Origin: Bacteroidetes bacterium UBA6661
GTDB taxonomy: Bacteria; Bacteroidota; Bacteroidia; AKYH767-A; OLB10
DNA: 11,093 bases
Direction: 5' to 3'
Assembly (NCBI GenBank): GCA_002455375.1
Contig: DKKR01000053.1
Span: 23,452 to 34,544 of the forward strand
Numbering within the stretch: position 1 is the stretch's first letter; each line of letters begins with the position of its first letter. This document shows positions 8,252 through 11,093 of this stretch, in pieces. The position numbers and the translations under genes were made by a program. Under the pieces are notes generated by a model, which worked only from the letters and a program-made list of their open reading frames with translations, made no database searches and was not told where the DNA came from.

Positions 8252-9942
8252 CAATTTTATTACTCAGTATATATTTTTTTGCTACAGGGCTGCTGAATGT
8301 ATCGCAGGCACAAAGTTTTCAATGGCTGACACGCATGGGCGGGCCAGACTCTGACCTCAACTTTGACCCCGATGAATGGGTACGTGATATTGAGGTAGAT
8401 GCCGATGGCAACGTTTATGCCTGCGGACGCATACGCTCCATAGCCAATTTTGGCGGTGTGCCTGTTACTACTTATGGAGGCTATGATATGTTTTTATGCA
8501 AGTATGATTGTCATGGTAACCTTGTGTGGGTTAAAACTGCTGGAGGTTTAGACGAAGATGATGCTGGCGATCTAGTATTAGATAATATAGGGCATATTTA
8601 CTTAACAGGAAGAATTTCATCTACACCTAACCGGCCCTGCACTTTTTTTGATACTACCTTTACTGATGTTCATATAGATATGTTTCTTGCTAAATTTGAT
8701 ACAAGTGGCAATTACTTATGGATTAAAGCAGCAGGTACGGCTGCCATTAGCGGTGGGTCAAGAGGTTTCAAGGTATTATTAGATAGCAATGGGCAACCGG
8801 TAGTTTCATTTGGTTCAAGCCCTGGATTATTATTCCCCGGCTGGAACACCACTGAGCCCAATACAGCACCCTATATTTCAAGGTTTGATACATCAGGCAT
8901 TATGCAATCAATATTTACCTTTAGTACTAATTATTCTGTGGGCGCATATTGTGTTACTATGGATTCGCAGGACAATTATATACTCAACAGTTATTTTACC
9001 GAAGATTCGGTTTTGGTAGGTAACCAAACTATTTATAATCCCAAACCGGGCAGCTATCAAGCCCTTGTGTTTAAATTTTCAAATTCCGGTATTTTTGATT
9101 GGTCGTATATGTTTACCGATACAACCATAGGTCTTAACGGCTCACTTGCATTTGATTGTAGAATAGACGCAAACGATAATATTTTTGTAACCGGACTTGC
9201 TTACATAGGCCTTAAGTGTGGCAATTTTGTATTCACAGATCCTATTGCCCCTTCTGGTGCAAGCCCTTTCCTAATTAAACTGTCGCCCTTGGGACAACCT
9301 GTATGGGCAACACAAGTGTATGTTGGTTACTCAGGCAAAATTGATAGCGCCATGCCCGACAATTTAACCATAGCAAAAGAATATAGGGGTCTTGCTATAG
9401 TGGGAAATGATACGTTGCAGGATTCGTGGGTTGGAGCTGGTAACGATGATGCATTTATAGCCCGTTTTGATAGTAACGGAAATGCTTTAAATGCTGTGAG
9501 ATTAACCAACGCAGGTGCCACCGAAATAAACGCAGCAACAAAAGATAATTTAAACAATATTTACATTGCAGGTTCATTTAGTAACATATTAACTGCAGGA
9601 ACACACAGTGTGCAAAGTGCAGGAGGCCATTCCGATGGTTTTATTGCCAAGTATGGCTACAACTGCACAACGGGCATGAGTCCGGATTTAACTGCAGCAA
9701 CGGTAGCAGGCATCAGTGTGTGGCCAAACCCTGTTGCCAAAGGTGAGGCAGTAACCTTTGCTACGGCAATAACCAATGGCAGTTATTCTGTCATCAATAT
9801 GATGGGCTTGGAGGTAGCCATAGGTACGTTTCAAAAAGGTAAAGGCACCATAAGCACTCAAGCGCTGGCAGCAGGTGTCTATACCGTAGTGATACAAGGC
9901 CAGTCAAACACGGGCACAGCACGGTTAGTGGTGGTGGAGTAA
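8242..9942 (+). CDS. Secreted SBBP-repeat beta-propeller-like protein with T9SS type A sorting domain
   Basis: A 566-aa exported protein. Residues 1-23 are a signal peptide (MKKAILLLSIYFF then LLNVSQA) with cleavage before Gln24. Residues about 40-475 hold six or so repeats with the pattern D--GN-Y--G, then D-FL-K-D--GN--W, for example DADGNVYACGR (53-63) with DMFLCKYDCHGNLVW (82-96), and DMFLAKFDTSGNYLW (146-160). This is the SBBP/beta-propeller type, here without known enzymatic residues. Residues about 489-566, beginning near ISVWPNPVAK, are a type A sorting domain for type IX secretion. No convincing Bacteroidota promoter box is seen in the gap after the PKD gene, where only the hairpin at 8146-8186 stands out. 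The gene is followed 35 nt later by a tandem but disrupted copy of itself. Role unknown; binding or cell-surface function is inferred. Confidence 0.87.
   Translation: MKKAILLLSIYFFATGLLNVSQAQSFQWLTRMGGPDSDLNFDPDEWVRDIEVDADGNVYACGRIRSIANFGGVPVTTYGGYDMFLCKYDCHGNLVWVKTAGGLDEDDAGDLVLDNIGHIYLTGRISSTPNRPCTFFDTTFTDVHIDMFLAKFDTSGNYLWIKAAGTAAISGGSRGFKVLLDSNGQPVVSFGSSPGLLFPGWNTTEPNTAPYISRFDTSGIMQSIFTFSTNYSVGAYCVTMDSQDNYILNSYFTEDSVLVGNQTIYNPKPGSYQALVFKFSNSGIFDWSYMFTDTTIGLNGSLAFDCRIDANDNIFVTGLAYIGLKCGNFVFTDPIAPSGASPFLIKLSPLGQPVWATQVYVGYSGKIDSAMPDNLTIAKEYRGLAIVGNDTLQDSWVGAGNDDAFIARFDSNGNALNAVRLTNAGATEINAATKDNLNNIYIAGSFSNILTAGTHSVQSAGGHSDGFIAKYGYNCTTGMSPDLTAATVAGISVWPNPVAKGEAVTFATAITNGSYSVINMMGLEVAIGTFQKGKGTISTQALAAGVYTVVIQGQSNTGTARLVVVE
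8296..8343 (+). repeat. 48-bp repeat: end of signal peptide and first mature residues
   Basis: This block matches 10032-10079 with two base differences. It encodes NVSQAQSFQWLTRMGG here and NVTQAQSFQWLARMGG in the copy. Between this block and the leader repeat (8252-8295 against 9988-10031) the signal-peptide core has equal length but little base identity, as expected for a hydrophobic stretch under loose constraint. Confidence 0.85.
9776..9819 (+). repeat. 44-bp repeat from the sorting domain, repeated at the window end
   Basis: These 44 bases, encoding GSYSVINMMGLEVA within the T9SS sorting domain (about residues 513-526), recur without any difference at 11050-11093. The second copy runs into the window edge, so the true repeat may be longer. 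Confidence 0.9.
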
Positions 9943-9977
9943 CAAAGTAAAAAAGTAATTAAAAAAAACAATTTATC

Positions 9978-10091
9978 ATGAAAAAAGTAATCTTACTTTT
10001 ACTTCTTATTTCTTCCTACGTAAGTTTATTCAATGTAACGCAGGCACAAAGTTTTCAATGGCTGGCACGCATGGGCGGGTTATGCAAATAG
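9978..10091 (+). pseudogene. 5' remnant of a tandem paralogue of the SBBP-repeat protein gene
   Basis: The ATG at 9978 opens a 37-codon frame: a signal peptide (MKKVILLLLLISSYVSLF then NVTQA) and the mature start QSFQWLARMGG, then a stop TAG at 10089-10091. The first 34 residues align without gaps with the intact gene at 8242, and the 25-bp leader is identical. Homology stops exactly after the Gly34 codon (10079); the last three residues, LCK, come from unrelated sequence. The intact paralogue has another 532 residues, so this is a gene whose body was lost. A 37-aa secreted peptide could still be made, but it lacks both propeller and sorting domain. Confidence 0.85.
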
Positions 10092-10186
10092 ACACATTTA
10101 AGCAATTTATAAACGTTGGTGCTGGCAGATAGATTTTGGTTTCAAAAGCCTACCCACGGCAATGGCTGTAAACACTGCATAACCCG
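10076..10186. repeat. 111-bp element bounded by 11-bp perfect inverted repeats
   Basis: CGGGTTATGCA at 10076-10086 is the exact reverse complement of TGCATAACCCG at 10176-10186. A weaker inner pairing, GTTGG with CCCAC and GGC with GCC, lies around the centre (about 10115-10160). The first four bases of the left arm are shared with the paralogue, and homology breaks inside that arm. It holds no open frame of note. It could be a small non-autonomous mobile element, a recombination site or a structured RNA; I do not recognise it. Confidence 0.65.
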
Positions 10187-10227
10187 AACACTTATTGTTT
10201 AACGAACAGACTTTTCCTATTAAATCA

Positions 10228-10258
10228 TTGACAGACCGCTATTAAATTGTATCTTTGC
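10228..10258 (+). promoter_or_regulatory. Strong Bacteroidota promoter of the toxin-antitoxin module
   Basis: TTGACA at 10228-10233 and TATCTTTGC at 10250-10258 fit the phylum consensus (TTG, about 19 bp, TAnnTTTG) with no mismatch in the core bases. In this promoter class transcription starts a few bases after the -7 box, here at about 10261-10263. The ATG of the first gene is at 10262, so the transcript would be leaderless or nearly so. Confidence 0.7.
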
Positions 10259-10261
10259 GAC

Positions 10262-10693
10262 ATGGTTTATAGCCTAACATTTACAACAAACATTTTAGAA
10301 TCTCTTGGGGTTCTTTCAAGTTTCAATATCGCTGAAACTATTTGGGAGAAATATGAGAAGTTTGCCATTCCGAAGATTAAAGATTCTACAATCAAATTGC
10401 GTGGCTCTTTGTATTATCTCAAAGACTTGTCGCCAAACGAAGCATCTAAGGAGTTAAACTCAATTAGTCCCATAATTCCAGTGTTATCAAAACTCAGAAC
10501 TGTCATTGAACCAATTGACAACAGAGAGTTCCGCGACTTCAAGATTGCAGCTTTGGATTTTTTTGAAACCGTTGACTTTTTATATTTTAATCTCCAAGAC
10601 ATAGCCGATGTTCATAGCTCTTATAACTTATCCAAGCCAGTATTAGCAACTGATTGGGGCAGCAACGAAGATGAACATTGGAACAACTATTAA
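10262..10693 (+). CDS. Unrecognised 143-aa protein, probable antitoxin partner of the PemK-like toxin
   Basis: The ATG at 10262 gives MVYSLTFTTNILESLGVL. A TTG at 10247 is also in frame but lies upstream of the promoter's -7 box, so it is not used. The protein is largely helical in appearance, without signal peptide or membrane segment, and shows no AbrB/MazE or ribbon-helix-helix pattern that I can see. Its C-terminus, LATDWGSNEDEHWNNY, is acidic and tryptophan-rich, like the extended tails by which antitoxins occupy their toxin. Its stop is 5 nt before the toxin ATG, so the two are translated from one message, in the antitoxin-first order usual for such pairs. At 143 aa it is longer than the usual MazE or PemI (about 80 aa). 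Role as antitoxin is inferred from position and tail only; a regulator is possible. Confidence 0.75.
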   Translation: MVYSLTFTTNILESLGVLSSFNIAETIWEKYEKFAIPKIKDSTIKLRGSLYYLKDLSPNEASKELNSISPIIPVLSKLRTVIEPIDNREFRDFKIAALDFFETVDFLYFNLQDIADVHSSYNLSKPVLATDWGSNEDEHWNNY

Positions 10694-10698
10694 TAGCT

Positions 10699-11034
10699 AT
10701 GGAATATAACCAAGGCGACATCATATTACTTCCGTATCCTTATACCGACCTTTCAATTACCAAGCAACGACCAGCGGTTATTATTTCAAAGGATTCCATT
10801 AATAAACAGAATTACATCGTTGCAAAAATCACTTCTGTAATCAGAGGAGATAAGTTTTCTTTTGCTATTGCACCAACAGACATTGACCGAGAACTGAAAT
10901 ATGAAAGTGAAGTTCGGACAAATGAAGTGTTTACTGTAAGCCCAACAATCATTATCAAAAAATTTGCTTCCTTCAAAAAGGAGCCCCTTAAACGCCTCAC
11001 AGAGTGTGTGAAGGACAATATTTCTGTTGAGTAG
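10699..11034 (+). CDS. PemK/MazF-family endoribonuclease toxin
   Basis: A 111-aa protein starting MEYNQGDIILLPYPYTDL, then KQRPAVIIS, the hallmark N-terminus of PemK/MazF mRNA interferases (GDI-LvpfPfTD-----RPa-vIS). The arginine in KQRP and the IVAKITS strand correspond to the usual active-site positions. The normal family length is about 105-120 aa. These toxins cleave mRNA at short specific sequences in the cytoplasm unless bound by an antitoxin. An earlier in-frame TTG at 10678 would add seven residues overlapping the preceding gene, but the ATG at 10699 puts GDI at the usual distance from the start and leaves a 5-nt gap. The upstream 143-aa gene is the likely antitoxin. Frame and motifs look intact, so the toxin is probably active. 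Confidence 0.88.
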   Translation: MEYNQGDIILLPYPYTDLSITKQRPAVIISKDSINKQNYIVAKITSVIRGDKFSFAIAPTDIDRELKYESEVRTNEVFTVSPTIIIKKFASFKKEPLKRLTECVKDNISVE

Positions 11035-11049
11035 CAATCTGAAAACATG

Positions 11050-11093
11050 ATGGCAGTTATTCTGTCATCAATATGATGGGCTTGGAGGTAGCC
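11050..11093 (+). pseudogene. 3' remnant of the disrupted paralogue (T9SS sorting-domain fragment)
   Basis: These bases are identical to 9776-9819 and would encode GSYSVINMMGLEVA of the sorting domain. In that frame a TGA lies just upstream at 11040-11042 and no start codon precedes the homology, so the fragment cannot be expressed as part of the original protein. It runs to the window edge. Its position 15 nt after the toxin gene shows where the intruding segment ends. Confidence 0.75.

Larger units (their letters stand above)
10080..11049 (+). other. 970-bp foreign segment with a toxin-antitoxin module, replacing the paralogue's body
   Basis: Both ends are defined by where similarity to the intact gene 8242-9942 ends (after 10079) and resumes (11050). 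In the intact gene the equivalent points are 8343 and 9776, so about 1.43 kb of propeller and early sorting-domain sequence is absent. The segment carries an inverted-repeat element at its left end, a promoter, and two tightly spaced genes ending in a PemK-like toxin. No transposase, integrase or terminal repeat matching the right end is visible, so the way it arrived is unknown. It might equally be a deletion of the paralogue combined with an insertion. Confidence 0.65.

Noticed and set aside
10079..10184. Integron attC site, because GTTATGC and GCATAAC border the element and the break lies between G and TT.
   Set aside because: An attC site begins with the RYYYAAC-type core and ends with GTTRRRY; here the order is reversed, the T in GTTATGC breaks the purine triplet, and no matching second core was found up- or downstream.
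10247..10261. Upstream TTG start that would add MYLCD to the 143-aa protein.
   Set aside because: These codons overlap the -7 promoter box TATCTTTGC, so they would not be transcribed from that promoter; the ATG at 10262 is preferred.
10678..10698. TTG start adding seven residues to the PemK-like toxin.
   Set aside because: It overlaps the end of the preceding gene and gives an N-terminus outside the family's normal pattern; the ATG at 10699 fits better.
10786..11048. Two minus-strand open frames overlapping the PemK-like toxin gene.
   Set aside because: They are antisense shadows of a recognisable toxin frame, overlap each other, and have no promoter box or known motif.
11035..11093. Target-site duplication or terminal inverted repeat at the right end of the inserted segment.
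   Set aside because: Comparing the two junctions shows only ATGG microhomology (10071-10074 and 11050-11053) and no copy of the 11-bp inverted arm on the right, so a classical transposition cannot be supported.

Overview
The window looks like a chromosomal stretch of a Bacteroidota bacterium, probably environmental and Chitinophagales- or Flavobacteriia-like; I cannot place it more precisely. Three things support this. There are two secreted proteins with type IX secretion (T9SS) type A C-terminal sorting domains, PKD-like domains and signal peptides ending in GQ or AQ. Promoter boxes match the Bacteroidota form (TTG, about 19-20 bp, TAnnTTTG). The arginine decarboxylase is of the short form (about 464 aa) typical of this phylum. 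Starts are preceded by A/T-rich leaders rather than clear Shine-Dalgarno sequences, also as usual there.

Layout. 1-1026 (minus strand): the 5' end of an unidentified gene cut by the window edge, preceded by an arginase-family gene 9 nt upstream, so probably one operon. 1107-2501 (plus): arginine decarboxylase, divergent from the arginase across an 80-bp gap that holds possible overlapping promoters. Together these genes direct arginine towards ornithine or agmatine and the polyamines. 2676-8138: an 1820-aa secreted PKD-type surface protein with its own promoter and a T9SS tail. A 12-G homopolymer lies inside its coding sequence, so it is a candidate phase-variable gene. A strong two-part hairpin follows it. 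8242-9942: a 566-aa secreted beta-propeller-like (SBBP-repeat) protein with a T9SS tail.

9963-11093 is the most unusual part. A second, tandem copy of the beta-propeller gene begins at 9978 with the same leader, signal peptide and first mature residues, but its homology ends abruptly at 10079. Homology to the tail of the upstream copy returns only at 11050, where 44 bp are identical up to the window edge. The 970 bp between hold an 11-bp perfect inverted repeat enclosing a 111-bp element, a textbook Bacteroidota promoter that would start transcription at or beside the ATG (leaderless), and a two-gene module: an unrecognised 143-aa protein with an acidic, tryptophan-rich C-terminus and a PemK/MazF-type toxin. 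The simplest reading is a toxin-antitoxin cassette that replaced the body of a T9SS-secreted paralogue.

No tRNA, rRNA, CRISPR array, transposase or integrase was seen. No gene-free stretch exceeds about 175 bp.
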